This document shows positions 19,591 to 33,011 of a stretch of 64,000 bases of DNA, piece after piece. The first letter of the stretch is position 1; every line of letters begins with the position of its first letter. Source of the DNA: Chamaecyparis obtusa (Eukaryota > Streptophyta > Pinopsida > Cupressales > Cupressaceae); assembly GCA_027943335.1 (NCBI GenBank), contig BSBK01008424.1, positions 310,001-374,000 on the forward strand, read 5' to 3'. The notes under the pieces are model-generated. The model searched no databases. It was not told the origin of the DNA and was given only the letters and a program-made list of their open reading frames with translations. A program made the position numbers and the translations under genes.

Positions 19591-20879
19591 GAGATATCTA
19601 CATTGTGGAAGATGGATATGACAGATGAGGATAAGGAATACTCTTGATGACTTATTGATGAGTCTATGACTTCATATTGTTGATTATGTTGCATTAATCT
19701 ATTATGAAGTTGGAAGGAAAATGTTACAAAGTAGTGTGGTCAGTTAATGAAGCATTCTAGTATACACCAAGCAAGAGTAGTGTATACTGAGCGATAATAT
19801 CAACTAAGCTTGTGTTCACTGATGCATTTCTTTTTTAACCAAGTATGGACAAAAGAACTAAATGATTAGTTTAGCCAACCAAAATTGATGAGCTGTAAAG
19901 TGTATGATTTCAAGATAGAAAGATAAAGTTTGTTACGAGATCAATGACTAAATAAATTCAATGAAAATCTGATGGATGGAATCAAAATGTGTTACTAACA
20001 CATCAGTTGAGGAAGGTTTAAGTGACAAAATCAACAAAGGTGATTAAGTGGTAAAATCTAATGGATGAGAAGAAAATAGTTTACTTGTCTATTTAAGAGA
20101 CTAGGGTTTCATACTAAAACTTATTCTGGAGGAAGGAGACTACAAAGATATCGTGTGAACATTGCTTCATGCTTTCCTGATCAAACTGGTTGAAGAAGAA
20201 CCAAACTGTAGAGTTAATCGAGCGTCAGAGAGATTTTACCAAGAGACAGTAAGTTATTGAATGTTGATGAACTAAATAGAAATAATGATCAGAGGATTTG
20301 TGTGGACTTAAGAATAGATCTGAACATCTGCAAATCAAGTTGTATTGTATTCAAATCACCTACTATTATAGTTAACCATTGTAATCAGATAAAATATCTT
20401 AACTGAGTGGACTTGAAAATCTTATATGTCATTCATAGAATGTACATTGTTATCTTGTCAACCCCATAGTGAATGCTAGTTGGACGATAACTGTTAGTGT
20501 TAAATCCTCTAACAAGGTCACACCTTACAGTGTGTTTTGTAACCTTTAACAGGGTTGGCTCTGCACTGAGCTCACTCCAGAAGAGAAAATATTTTGGGTT
20601 ACTAGTCCCAGGTGGTTTTTCCCTTTGCAGGGTTTCCACGTTAAATCTCTTGTGTTATGTGTTTATGTTGTGATTGTTTGGATATCATACTTTGCATGTT
20701 GCATATTTGATTTGGTCAGTAGTCACTATGAGAAATTAACTGGTAATCAGTAAAGTCACAGACAGTTTAGTATTTTTCTTTTACCAAGCTGCAGAATTTA
20801 GTTGAATTATTTTTAAGTGGTACATTTTGTAATTAGGACTGTGGATAATTGATTCACCCCCCTCTTAGTTATTCTAACA
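19591..20879 (+). repeat. 5' LTR of element B, remaining 1,289 bp
   Basis: It continues the LTR interrupted at 2288, after the duplicated GAACT, and ends TTCTAACA. Together the pieces give about 1,480 bp, the length of the other copies. A TATTTAAG promoter box lies near 20090. Confidence 0.92.
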
Positions 20880-20881
20880 AT

Positions 20882-20893
20882 TGGTATCAGAGA
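20882..20893 (+). promoter_or_regulatory. Primer binding site of element B
   Basis: TGGTATCAGAGA, Met-tRNA type, two bases after the LTR end. Confidence 0.8.
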
Positions 20894-20945
20894 ATATTGG
20901 TTTCTTGGAACAAATTTTTAAGGAATTTAGCATAAAGATCATAAA

Positions 20946-21731
20946 ATGTATAAGAGGGAAGTGCCAAAGCTAAATAAGGATAACTTCACAATATGGCAAA
21001 GCCGAATGAGACTTCATATATCTAGGTTTGGGAATTCTACCCTCAACCTATTGGACAATGCCTACATTGCACCGTCTACTGGTCCCTTGACTCTTGATCA
21101 ATTAAGAGATAGACATGAGCATAATATTACTATAATGGAGATTGCTATTGCTCTATCAAATGCCCAGTTTGAAGATGTCAAGGATTACCTCACTTCTAAG
21201 GACATGTGGGATAAACTTACTCAAGTTTATAGTGGCGATGATAATGTCAGAAGAGCTAGAGCTGAAAGTTTAAGAGGGAGATTTGATGATATGAAAATGA
21301 AAGAAGGAGAAAACATTGTGCAGTACAAAAATTGAATAAAGGAAGTAGTCAATGCTATTAGAGGATCCGGTGGAGTTATTGAAGAAGATACAGTGGTAAG
21401 TAAAATCTTGAGAACCTTATTGCCAGTTTATGCAATCAAAATTTATGCAATACATGAAATGAGGTATGCACCTAACAATACTCTCACTCTTGACAATCTG
21501 ATCGGTAAGCTAACAACTTTTGAACTAGACAACTTTGATAATAGTGTAGTACCATTTGTTGAATCTTCTTTCATGACTTCTTTGAAGATTGTTAAGTCTA
21601 GTAGTAGAAGTAATAATGATGATAATGATAGCAATTCTAATGATGAGCTTGATGAGCTTGAAGCTCTTATGGCTAGGAGATTACCTAAAGGTAAAGGTAG
21701 ATATAGAGGTAAATTACCTTTAGCATGTTAA
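20946..21731 (+). pseudogene. Element B gag
   Basis: Ty1/copia Gag with the UBN2-type core: MYKREVPKLNKDNFTIWQSR at the start, MWDKLTQVYSGDD and ARAESLRGRFDDMKM in the middle, ILRTLLPVYAI later. An in-frame TGA near 21333 replaces a codon in the helical core, probably Trp. The frame continues through an Asp/Asn-rich linker and ends at LPLAC. There the zinc knuckle that element A still shows (near 39911) has been deleted together with the start of the protease. It packaged the element's RNA when active. Confidence 0.88.
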
Positions 21732-21733
21732 TG

Positions 21734-23461
21734 CTTATTGGGTAGAAGGACTAAACTATAATCTGCTAAGTGTGGCACAACTTAACAATTCAGGTCACCG
21801 AGTAGCTTTTGAGAGCAAGAAGGTAAAGATATTTGATGATGGAGGAAATCTTGTTTGAACAGGAGCACAAACAAAAGGTAACTTATTTTATCTTGACAAT
21901 GCTAAGTATTCTTGTTTAATGATGAAAGATGAGGATGCATGGCTGTGGCATAAAAGATTATGCCATATAAACTTTGATAATATGATCAAGATAAGTAAAA
22001 ATAAAAAGGTTAGAGATCTACCTAGCCTAGCTAAGCCTGATCATGTAATGTGTCATCAATGTCAGAAAGGTAAGATGACAAAATCTAGTTTTAAGAGTAA
22101 AGATTACTCAAAAAAGAGAATTTTGGAACTAGTTCACACCGACCTATGTGGTCCCATGAGAACAAAAAACTATTATGGAGATAGATATTTTATTCTATTT
22201 GTTGATGATTACACTAGATTGATGACTGTGATGTTCTTAAGAGAAAAATCAGAAGCATTCAAGATGTTTAAATGGTATAAAGAAAAAGTAGAAAAGGAAA
22301 CTGGGAAGGAATTTAAATGCTTAAGGTCTGACAGAGGTGGTGAATTTATTTTTGATGAATTTACTAACTATTGTAATGGGCATGGTATTAAAAGATAGGT
22401 TTCAACACCCAGGACATCTCAACAAAATTGGATTTCTGAAAGGAGGAATAGATCAATTATAGATAGTGCAAGGACACTGATGATAGAAAAGAATGTGGCT
22501 CAGACATACTAGAGAGAAGTAGTCAGCACAACTATTTATGTTTTGAACTGAGTAGAATTGAAGGACACAAACAAAACACCCTATAAGCTATGGTTTGGTC
22601 ACAAATCAACAATAAGTTACTTCAAAATTTTTGGTAGCAAATGCTTTATTCTGAAAGATGAAAGAAATGGAAAATTTGACTCTAAAGGGGATGAAGGGAT
22701 ATTTCTTGGATATTCCACTAAAAGAAAAGCATATAAGTGTCCAAATAAAGTTACTAATAAAATGATTGAAAGTACTAATGTCAAGGTTGATGAGTTTGAC
22801 ACTAAAAATAGTGAAGAAAGCACTAGGGATCCAAAAGACTACGATAGATTCACTTAAACTGAACATCCAGAGCACCTACCAAAGCCATAGACTGTGTCAA
22901 CTAGGCATCAAGAAAACAATATCGAGGAACAAGAAAGAGAAATTGATGATCAGGAAGGGGCTACCGAGGAAGTGAATGAACCTGAACAGGATGAACAACA
23001 AAGAAGAGATCATGTGTTGGCAAGATTTGTCAGAAGACATCATCCTGAGAACCAAATCATTGGCAACAAGTAAGCTGGCATGCAGACAAGAACTAAATCA
23101 AGACAAGGTACATGCTTAGTTTGTGAGTTTGAAATGAAAAATGTTAAAGTTGCATTGGAGAATGAAGAATGGGTAAATGAAATGAATGAAGAGATAGAAT
23201 AGATAGAGGAAAACAAGACATGGACCTTAGTACCTAGACCTAAAGATAAGAATGTTATCGGTACTAAATGGATTTTCAGGAACAACTTGAATGAAAATGG
23301 AGAGGTTACAAGAAATAAAGCTAGACTAGTTTTCAAGGGGTATGCACAAGAGGAAGGAATAGATTATGGTGAAAAATTTTCACCTATTGCTAGAATAGAA
23401 GGAGTTCGAATGTTACTGGCCTATGCAGCACATAAGAAATTTAAAGTTTATCAAATGGACG
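21734..23461 (+). pseudogene. Element B integrase and first part of reverse transcriptase
   Basis: Starts with the end of the protease region (YNLLSVAQL). Integrase follows: HHCC finger (WHKRLCHINF, CHQCQKGK), then catalytic motifs HTDLCGP, RSDRGGEF and the ERRNR region. RT starts with [20 protein letters not shown]. It runs in one reading frame without frameshift but has stops at former sense codons, e.g. TAG near 22396, 22510 and 23200, TGA near 22549 and TAA near 22855. Element C interrupts it in the sequence YQMDV, with the target duplication GGACG at 23457-23461. Confidence 0.88.
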
Positions 23462-25393
23462 TGGTGCAGGAGCACCCTCTACCACATGAATAGCTCTTTG
23501 AGATTGACAACTCTTCATGAATCCAATGTACCCTTAACCCTAAGGAGTCCAAGGAATCTTATAGTTTAGATGATTAGAGTTGTTCATCTTTTAGATCCAA
23601 ATGTAAGACCTGGTCACAAGTTTGGCAATTTATAAGCCGCTTGCTGCACTATGGTCATTGGGATCAAAGAGTGATTGTTCCTAGGATAGCTAGTTGTTTA
23701 GGATTGTTTTTCAAATAAGGAAACTTAAGTTTGAAATTCTTAAGTTTGTGCTGAGCCATATTGCTCACGAGCTACATGTTTACAACTATTGCTAAATGAC
23801 AACTACATTATTTATACTAATTATAATTCCCCCAACCAACTAGACAGTTGGAAACTAGTGTGAAGCCATTGGGGAAGGCCTTCATAGCCCCACAAGTAGA
23901 TGGAAGGCAACAAAGATGTAATATTTTTTCTCAATCAATAAAAGTTAACCATTTTCTTGCACTCCTTCAATTACCAGCGAACTGCATAGTTTCATGTTGC
24001 TATGAAATTGGATGTAATCAGTTAATTAAATAGAGTGGGACCTTAGTCTCCAAATGCATCAAGTCTGAGGTAGAATCATTGCCCATAGCATTATTTATTA
24101 GGGTTTGAATCCCCACAATCTACATTTTGGGTTCCTTCTAAGACTCTCACATTGTTTCTATGGGTTGAGAGGTTTCTACCATGAAACTCTTTTGATTCCT
24201 GGTGGAACAGTTCCCCTTAGTATGTTCTTGAAGACTATGCAAGTAGCTAGTGTGGGAAGGCAGGGAGATGGCCGCATGAGAAAGCCCTAGGTGGATACTC
24301 CATGTGTGTGCCACTATAAAGTTGCATGCTAGCACGTGTTCCTCAATTAGCCGAACACCAAGACTTCCCCAAACTAGGGATTGGCATTGTTCTGATGCCC
24401 TCTACGCATCCTGTTGGAATCGGGGGAAAACACCACCAGGTCGAGCATTTGTTTCATTGGGTGTGCACTAGTTGGTGAATATGGCCGAGTGCATGACATG
24501 ATAACAGTCCATTCCTATGACCCCAAGCTCAGAGTTAGGGTCGTAAGAACTTTCTCACGGTGCCCAAATCAAACCAGGGAGGAGGCATCATCATCGATGT
24601 ATGTTCCTTATTCGAAGGAAACTAAGTCACCCCTTGGCCTAACTATATTGGCTGATCATCAACTAGCGGTGGAATTCTAAACGGTGATTACGTGGTGAAC
24701 AGAGGCATCCTCGAATCTTGTATTTACATCTAAATTGATCCATGTGTTGTTTGAAGTCTCTCAATTGATATTAACTGGCATTATAACACTAGACTAGTAG
24801 CTGTTCATGATTTAAAGCACAAAATATGTTAAGGGGGCACAAACAATTTATGTGGGTACTCAGGACAACCTTCAACCTAGTTTCCTCACATTTGTAAGAC
24901 TTCTAAAAATTGCCCGTTCCCAGCATTGAAAATTTCTTTGAGTTTTGGTGTCTCTTGGAACTTAATGTCTTTAAATTGTGAGTTCAGTCTAAAACCCAAT
25001 CTCAAGTTGCATGAGGATTGTCTTGGAAAAATCCTACTGGTGTCATGACAGGGCCATTAGCCTTTTCACCGGTTAAATTTCATGAATACACTTAGAAACT
25101 GCAATAGTAGTGTAGGTGCCAAATTAGATCAAATTCTATTCTCCTCACAACCACAGGGATTCCAAGAGTGTTACTAAACCAGTGAATCACATCTAGGGTA
25201 GAAACTAGGATCCTCATAGGCTATCTATTCTATGGGCCCATCCTAGAAACTTGCCACTCTTGGGTAAGTCGGGAATGTCATGTGAATGTAAATATATTTG
25301 TTTAAAGGTGTGAGAGTCAGAGATTGTATACTCTATACAAAGAGTTAACAAAATTAGTCAATTGGTCACCACTTACCAAGGGCTCTTACATCA
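23462..25393 (+). repeat. 5' LTR of element C
   Basis: 1,932 bp. It carries about 220 bp (roughly 24115-24335) absent from the other LTR; elsewhere the two align with scattered substitutions. No gene is supported inside. Confidence 0.9.
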
Positions 25394-25395
25394 AG

Positions 25396-25407
25396 TGGTA
25401 TCAGAGC
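25396..25407 (+). promoter_or_regulatory. Primer binding site of element C
   Basis: TGGTATCAGAGC, a perfect Met-tRNA-type site, two bases after the LTR. Confidence 0.88.
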
Positions 25408-25439
25408 ACCCAAGGTATTTTGGGGCAGAGGATTGCTAG

Positions 25440-26540
25440 CCACCATATCAGGAGATGAAGAAGGAGGGTTATCTTCAAGGATGACCAATGCAAAGATTGT
25501 CAGATACTTGAGAGAACAAAGACTAAGGCAGGATACATAGAGAGACGGAGAGATGCAACAAGTAATGGATGAAGTACAAATGCTTAAGGAAGAGCTTCAC
25601 AAGAAGACTAGTGGTAACTTTGAGAATGCTGAGGAAGGGAGTAAGGAAGAACCCCTTCAATAGGAAGAAGAAGAAGTTCCTGTAGATTAGAGGCTGCTAG
25701 TGAAGACTCTCAAATCCATGGAGAGGAGAACCATGGACTCTAAGCTTGACCTACCCACTTATGATGGGAAGATGGATCCTGATGCTATTATGGAGTGGGT
25801 GGATTCCCTCTCAAGTATCTTTGATTATGAAGATATCCATGAGAATCAGAGGATCAAGATGGCCAAGTCAAAACTCAAGGGCTCTGCACTTATGTGGTGG
25901 AACTTCACCCAAGGTGATAGAGTGAAGAGTGGAAAGTAGCAGATCACCACTTGGAATAAGATGGTCAGAAAAATCAGGGAAGCATATGTCCCTATGGACT
26001 ATGAAGTCCAAATCCATAAAAGGAGGATGATTTTGAGACAGAAGGAGATGAATGTCTCATCACATATAGAAGAATTTCAGAGGCTCATCATGAAGATAGA
26101 TGACAGAGCTAGAATGTGTAAAACTTGCAAGGTACATGCAAGGTTTGAAGATCTCCATTCAAGATGATTTGAGCCTAATTAGTCCTAAAATAGTACAACA
26201 ATGTTTTCAGTTAGCATTGAAAGTAGAGGAGAAGTTCAAGAGAAAACAAGAACAAGGAAATAGGGGCAGGGGCAACAACAACAACAATAACTTTAATAAA
26301 AGTTTTAGAGGTAGAGGTAACTCTTGGAATAGAGGATAGTCTAGTAATAGCAGCAAACCCCCTTAGCAAAATTAATTAGAGAGGAATGAGAACAATGCTA
26401 GAGGAAACTCCAGAGGTAGAAGACCCTTTGGCAGAGGAAGAGGGAATGGTCCCTTAAGATGTCACCATTGCAATCAGCTTGGACACCATGCTGGAAGATG
26501 TCCTGAGAAGGGGCACAGTAATCAGGGAGAAAGGAGAACT
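25440..26540 (+). pseudogene. Element C gag
   Basis: Retrotransposon gag domain: LDLPTYDGKMDPDAIMEWV, KLKGSALMWWNF near 25700-25920, then a long helical part and a zinc knuckle CHHCNQLGHHAGRC (CX2CX4HX4C) near 26461-26502. In-frame TAG codons occur at 25661, 25688 and 25937, all where Gln would fit. A frameshift lies around 26115-26150 and further stops near 26338-26380. A basic, Gly/Asn-rich stretch precedes the knuckle. It formed the nucleocapsid in the active ancestor. Confidence 0.85.
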
Positions 26541-26543
26541 CAA

Positions 26544-29500
26544 TTGATTCATGAAGACAACCAAGGTAGCAATCCAAATCCAAGAGATCTAGATCCAGAA
26601 GAGGGCATAAGTCTGATGATGAGACAAACCTTCTTGCAAGTACCACAGACCATGGAGCCATCCCAAAGAAAGAACTTATTCTGGACAAAGATAAAGTGCC
26701 AAGGAAAGGTATGCAATTTACTTATTGATTCTAGTTCAACTGAAAATATGGTTTCTAGGGAAATGACACAAAAGTTGAATTTGAATAGAATCCCTCATCC
26801 ATGTCCTTATTATGTATCTTGGCTTACCAAAGGACAAAAAACCTTGGTGACTAAACAAGCATTAGTAGAATTGTCCTTAGGTGACTATAAAGACAAAGTC
26901 TTGTGTGATGTCATTGAAATGGATGCTTGCCACCTCTTGTTAGGAAGGCCATGGAAGTATGATGTGGATGCCACACATAACTGTAGGAAGAATAGTTACA
27001 CCATAATAAAAGGAGTCACCTACACTATGAAACCATTATCGGATCAAAAAGCCAGCAAAGAGTCCACTATGGTAGTTGTCAATAGGAAAGAGATGGAAAG
27101 AACATTGAGGGAATCAGATAGTGAAGGGTATGTGTTGGTTTTCAAACCCAAAGATAATGAAGTCTCTAGAGAGATAGAAGCCATGCCAAGTGAAGTGAAG
27201 GGACTGCTAGATAAATACAAAGATGTAGCCACAAATGAACTTCCCTCTACCCTCCCTCTCTTGAGAGATGTTACCCATCAAATAGACCTCATGCCAGGTG
27301 CTTCACTACCTAACAAGGCACCTTACAAACTAACCCCTGATTAGAATGCTGAAATCTCTAGACAAATCAAGGAGATGTTAGAGAAGGGATTGATACAAAA
27401 GAGCTTAAGCCCTTGTGTTGTCCCATCAGTCCTAGCACCTAAAAAGGATGGGAAATGGAGTCTTTACATGGATAGTAGAGACATTAATAAAATAACAATC
27501 AGATATAGATTCCCTATTCCAAGGATAGAAGACTTACTAGATCAACTTGGAAATGCTGGTTACTTTTCAAAGATAGATCTCAAATTTGGTTATCATCAAA
27601 TTAGAATAAGACCAAGAGATGAATGGAAGACCACCTTTAAGAAAACCAAAGGCTTATATGAGTGGCTTGTAATGCCATTTGGACTGAGCAATGTGCCTAG
27701 TACATTCATGAGAATCATGAATGAAATATTCTCTAATTTTATTTTCAAATTTGTTGTTATTTATCTGGATGATATTCTAACTTTTAGCAGTAGCAGAGAG
27801 CAGCATTTGGACCACTTGGAGTAGGTATTGAGAAGACTTCATGATCACAAGTTGATCATCAATTTGGAGAAGTACACATTTATGAAAAGGAACTCACCTT
27901 CTTGGGATTTGTCATATCCAAAGGAATGCTAAAAATGGATTCGGACAAAGTAGAGGCAATTGTAAGTTGGCCAACTCCTAAAACCCAAGGTGATGTGAAA
28001 ATTTTTCATGGTCTTGCTACATTTTATAGAAAGTTCATTAAGAACTTCAGTCATGTATGTGCTCCAATGTTGGATACAATCAAAGGGGGTAGGAAAACTA
28101 AATTTTTTTGGACTAAAGAGGCTGATGATACTTTTCAATATTTGAAAAATAGAGTAGCACAATATCCTATCCTAACTTTTCCTAATTTCAAGAAGGTTTT
28201 CACTGTGGAAATGGATGCAAGTAACCTAGCAATTGGTGTTGTCCTGAGTCAAGAAGGGAAATCCATAGCATTCTTTTCTAAAAAGTTAAATGATGCAAAG
28301 AAATGGTACTCTACTTATGATCTTGAGTTGTATGCTGTAGTACAGGCCCTCAAGAAATGGAGGCACTACCTCCTCCCTAAGGAATTTGTTGTCTACATGG
28401 ACAACCATGCTTTGAGTTTCCTAAATTCTCAAGAGAAGCTTAGTGTTAAACATATCAAATGGATGGAGCAGTTGTAGTCTTATACCTTCACAATAAAGAA
28501 TAAGAAAGGACAAGCAAACAAAGTTGCAGATGCTCTCAGCAGAACAGTGGGTTTGGTAGAAGAAGTTCAGTTCTCAAGCATGGGAATTGATTCTTTGAAA
28601 CACTTATATCTAGATGATTTAGATTTTGGTGAAGCCCACAAGGCTTGCAATACTCTTTTGACAGGTACCATACTGATTTCATAGAATATTTGATCCAAGA
28701 TGGCCTTTTGTTTAAAGGTGCCCAAATTTGTATCCTAAAATTTTCTATGAGAACTAATATCATAAAGGAGAAACATTGTGGAGGTATGTGCAGTCACTTT
28801 GGCATAGACAAGACCATAGAATTGTTCAAGAGGAGTTACCATTGGCCTAAGATGATTGTTGACATTAAGAAGTTTTTTTAGTCTTGTACAATCTACCAAC
28901 AAGCCAAAGGAGTCACTACAAATCAAGGACTCTACCAGCCTTTACTGATACCTTCTAGGCCATGGGAGTCAATATCCATGGACTTTGTCATGGGTTTACC
29001 GAGAACCAAGTAGGGATTTGACAATATTTTTGTAATTGTGGATAGATTCAGTAAGATGGCACACTTCATCCCTTGTAAGAGAACCAATGATGCTTCTCAC
29101 ATTGCACAACTCTTCTTTAAGGAAGTTTTTCGACTTCATGGACTGCCTAAGACTATAGTTTCAGACAGAGATGTTAAGTTCCAAGAACACTTTTGGAGAA
29201 CACTCCTCAAGAAATTGGGCACAAATCTGACATACAATTCAACATATAATCCTCAAATGGATGGCCAAATAGAGGTATTAAATAGATCTTTGGGAAATCT
29301 ATTACGATGCCTCACCAAGCAACACTCACAGAGTTGGGATGTCATCTTGCCCCAGGCAGAGTTTGCATTCAATGATTCCATCAATAGGTCTAGTGGCAAG
29401 ACTCCTTTCCAAATAGTCTATGGAGTACATCCTAAAGGACCATTGGACCTCACTGATCTACCTTCTGATTTCAAAATCAGTTCCCAGAGAGAAGACTTTG

Positions 29501-30060
29501 TAGATTTTATCTCACAAATTCACAAGGAAGTAAAACAAAAACTTGAACACACCACTCTCAAGTATAAGACAAATGCTGATAAAAGAAGAAGGGAAGTTCA
29601 CTTTCAGATAGGGGATAAAGTATGGGCTTATCTTAGACTAGAAAGACTTTCAAAGGGGCAGCATACCAAGCTCCATATGAAGAAAGTAGGCCCATGTACA
29701 GTCTTGCATAAGATGGGTGAAAATGCATATGAGATATCTCTTCCCCCTACACTTTCTATTTCTCCTATTTTTAATGTTGCAGATTTGACTCTTGTTAAAG
29801 ATGATGTAGGTTCTTCTATGATTTAGATAGATTTTGGTGACACTCTAGATGATACCTATGTTACTAACCTTCCACCAAGCACACTGGCTCAACTAGACAA
29901 GATCCTTGCAACTAGAGAATGGAAGAAGACTTGTAAGAAGATCTACATGTAGTATTTGGTTAAGTGGAAGGGAATTTTGGATATAGATGCCACATGGATG
30001 ATAGAGGATCAGATCAAAGCCCATGGATCCACCCTAGATCTCCTTGACTCAAGTGGGAAC
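26544..30060 (+). pseudogene. Element C pol with chromodomain
   Basis: Protease: LLIDSSSTENMVS near 26718, where the catalytic D-T/S-G has lost its Gly (DSS), then [37 protein letters not shown] near 27760. RNase H: TVEMDASNLAIG. Integrase: finger region near 28780-28900, Asp/Asp/Glu in SMDFVMG, SDRDVKF and GQIEVLN. A chromodomain (YLVKWKG..ATWM) near 29953-30000 would tether insertion to marked chromatin. TAG stops lie at 27342, 27822, 28475, 28879, 29011, 29824 and 29950, nearly all at expected Gln codons. Frameshifts lie near 27880 and between 28480 and 28640. Confidence 0.9.
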
Positions 30061-30086
30061 TTGAGCTCTATTTCTCATGGGGAGTA

Positions 30087-31799
30087 TGGTGTAGGAGCAC
30101 CCTCTACCACATGAATAGCTCTTCAAGATTGACAACTCTTCATGAATCCAATGTACCCTTGACCCTAAGGAGTCCAAGGAATCTTATAGTTTAGATGATT
30201 AGAGTTGTTCATCTTTTAGATCCAAATGTAAGACCTGGTCACAAGTTTGGCAATTTATAAGCCACTTGCTGCACTATGGTTATTGGGATCAAAGAGTGAT
30301 TGTTCCTAGGATAGCTAGTTGTTTAGGATTGTTTTTCAAATAAGGAAACTTAAGTTTGAAATTCTTAAGTTTGTGTTGAGCCATATTGCTTTTGAGTTAC
30401 ATGTTTACAACTATTTCTAAATGGCAACTATATTGTTTATACTAATTATAATTCCCCCAATCGGCTAGACAGTTGGAAACTAGTGTGAAGCCATTGGGGA
30501 AGGCCTTCATAGCCCCATAGGAAGATGGAAGGCAAAAAAGATGTAATATTTTTTCTCAATCAATAAAAGTTAACCATTTTCCTACAATCCTTGGATTACC
30601 AATGAACTGCATAGTTTCATGTTGCTGTGAAATTGGATGTAATCAGTTAATTAAACAAAGTGGGACCTTAGTCTCCAAATGCATCAAGTTTGAGGCATAA
30701 TAATTACCCATAGCATTAGTTATTAGGGTTTGAATCCCCACATGTTCCTCAATTAGCTAAACACCAAGACTTCCCCAAACTGGGGATTGGCATTGTTTAA
30801 ATGCCCTCTATGCATCCTGTTGGAATCGGTGGAAAACACCGCCGGGTTGAGCATTTGCTTCATTGGGTGTGTGCTAGTCAGTGAATATGGCTGAGTGCAT
30901 GACTTGATAACAGTCCATTCATGTGGCCCCAAGCTTAGAGTTAGGGTCATCAGAACTTTCTCACGATGCCCAAATCAAACCAGTGAGGAGGCATCATCAT
31001 CGATGTATGTTCCTTCTTCAAAGGAAACTAAGTCACCCCTCGGCCTGACTATATTGGCCGATCATCAACTAGTGGTGGCATTCTAAACGATGATTACATG
31101 GTGAACAGAGGTGTCCTCAAATCTGGTATTTACATCTAAACTGATCCATGTATTGTTTGAAGTCTCTCAATTGATATTGACTAGCATTATAACACCAGAT
31201 TGGTAGCCGTTCATGATTTAAAGCACACAATACATTAAGGGGGCACAAACAATTTATGTGGGTACTCGGGACAACCTTCAACCTAGTTTCCTCACATTTG
31301 TAAGAATTCTTAAAATTGTCTGTTCCTGAGATTGAACAATCCTTTGAGTTTTGGTGTCTCTTGGGACTTAATGTATTTAAATTGTGAGTTCAGTCTAGAA
31401 CCCGATCTCAAGTTGCATGAGGATTGTCTTGGACAAAGCCTACTGGTGTCACGACAGGGCCATTAGCCTTTTCATTGGTTAAATTTGCTAAATACACTTA
31501 GAAACTAAAACAATGGTGTAGTTTCCAAATCAAGTCAAATTCTATTCTCCTCACAACCACATGGATTCTAGGAGTGTTGCTAAACTAGTGAATCACATCT
31601 AGGGTAGAAACTAGGATCCTCATAGGCTATCTATTCTATGGGCCCATCTTGGAAACCTGCCACTCTTGGGTACATGGGGAATGTCATGTGAATTTAAATA
31701 CATTTATTTAAAGGTGTGAGAGTCAGAGATTTTATACTCTATACAAAGAGTTAATAAAATCAGTCAACTGGTCACCACTTACCAAGGGCTCTTACATCA
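30087..31799 (+). repeat. 3' LTR of element C
   Basis: 1,713 bp with the same ends as the 5' LTR but lacking the extra 220 bp. A short purine-rich tract (GGGGAG) precedes it. The target duplication GGACG follows. Confidence 0.9.
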
Positions 31800-33011
31800 G
31801 GACGTTAAGTCTGCATTTCTGAATGGGATACTAGAAGAGGAAGTCTACATAGAAAAAATAGAATGGTTTGTTGATTTAGACAAGAAAGACATGGTATGTA
31901 GACTACATAAAGATTTATATGGTTTAAAGCAAGCACCTAGATCTTGGTATGAAAGGCTGCATAATTATTTTTTAAGAATTGGTTTTACTAGAACTAGTGA
32001 GAACAACAATCTGTATGTGAAAAGAGATTCTGATGATACTATTTTGATTGCTGAAATATTTGTGGATGATATTATTTTTGGAGGACAAGATCATATATGT
32101 AAATCATTTTCTAATGAGATGAGAAAAGAATTTGAAATGTCTATGTTTTGAGAGATTAAGTTCTTTCTAGGCTTGTAGGTTATTCAACAAAATGATGGAA
32201 TATTCATCACACAATCCAAGTACATAAAGGAAATACTAAGAACATTTGGCATGGAAGATGCTAAACCAGTTGGAACACTGATGGTCACAAGCGGCAAATT
32301 GACTAAAGAGGATGAAACTATAGAGGTGAACCAGACACATTACCGATCAATGATTGGTAAATTGATGTATACAGTGCATAGTAGACCATACATTGCACAT
32401 GCTATGGGGATAGTTGCTAGATTTTATACAAATCCTAGGGAGTCACACATGGTTTCTACAAAAATAATCTTAAGATACTTGAAGAAAGCTGAGGACTATG
32501 GAATATGGTATCCTAAGGAAGGGAAGTTTGAACTAAGAGTCTATATTGACACAGATTGGGCTAGAAATATAGATGACATGAAGAGTACCACCGAAGGAGC
32601 ATTTTTCTTTGGTGAAAGACTTGTTACTTAGACAAGTAAGAAACAACCTTGTATTTCTTAGTCTATTGCTGAAGAAGAGTATGTTGCTACTGCTACAAAC
32701 TGTTCAAACATTGCCTATATCAAGCAAGTATTGGAAGGTATGAATGAGGTAATCAATGAGTTGGTGATTATATATTGTGACAACACAAGTGCAATAAACA
32801 TTTCTAAGAATCCTATAATGCACTCAAAGACCAAGCACATCTCTATTAAGTATCACTACTTAAGAGAACAAGTATAGGAGAAGCAAGTTAAATTGGAATA
32901 TGTTACATCAAAAGAGAAACTTGTTGACATATTTACCAAGCCTCTATCGAAGGAAACTTTTGAATACTTGAGGACTAGAATCAGGGTCCATCCCCTGTCT
33001 ACCGATCACTA
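31800..33011 (+). pseudogene. Element B reverse transcriptase (rest) and RNase H
   Basis: It resumes at the duplicated GGACG with [15 protein letters not shown] and the copia motifs [14 protein letters not shown] and FVDDIIFGG. RNase H follows (YIDTDWARN, YCDNTSAINISKNPIMHSKT), ending with DIFTKPL. Removing element C and one GGACG restores the frame exactly, which confirms the insertion site. In-frame TAGs lie near 32175, 32630, 32659 and 32876, two at expected Gln codons and one at an expected Trp, with a TGA near 32148. No frameshift was seen. Confidence 0.9.

Larger units (their letters stand above)
23462..31799 (+). mobile_element. Reina-like chromovirus (element C) inserted in element B's RT
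   Basis: 8,338 bp with LTRs at 23462-25393 and 30087-31799, both TGGTG..ATCA, flanked by GGACG at 23457-23461 and 31800-31804. Gene order is gag, protease, RT, RNase H, integrase, chromodomain on the plus strand. It carries many TAG codons and at least three frameshifts. The LTRs differ visibly, including a roughly 220-bp indel, so it is much older than the Tat element. Confidence 0.92.

Noticed and set aside
18550..25407. tRNA genes at the TGGTATCAGAGC and TGGCGCC matches
   Set aside because: Only 12-18 bases match tRNA 3' ends, directly next to LTRs; they are primer binding sites.
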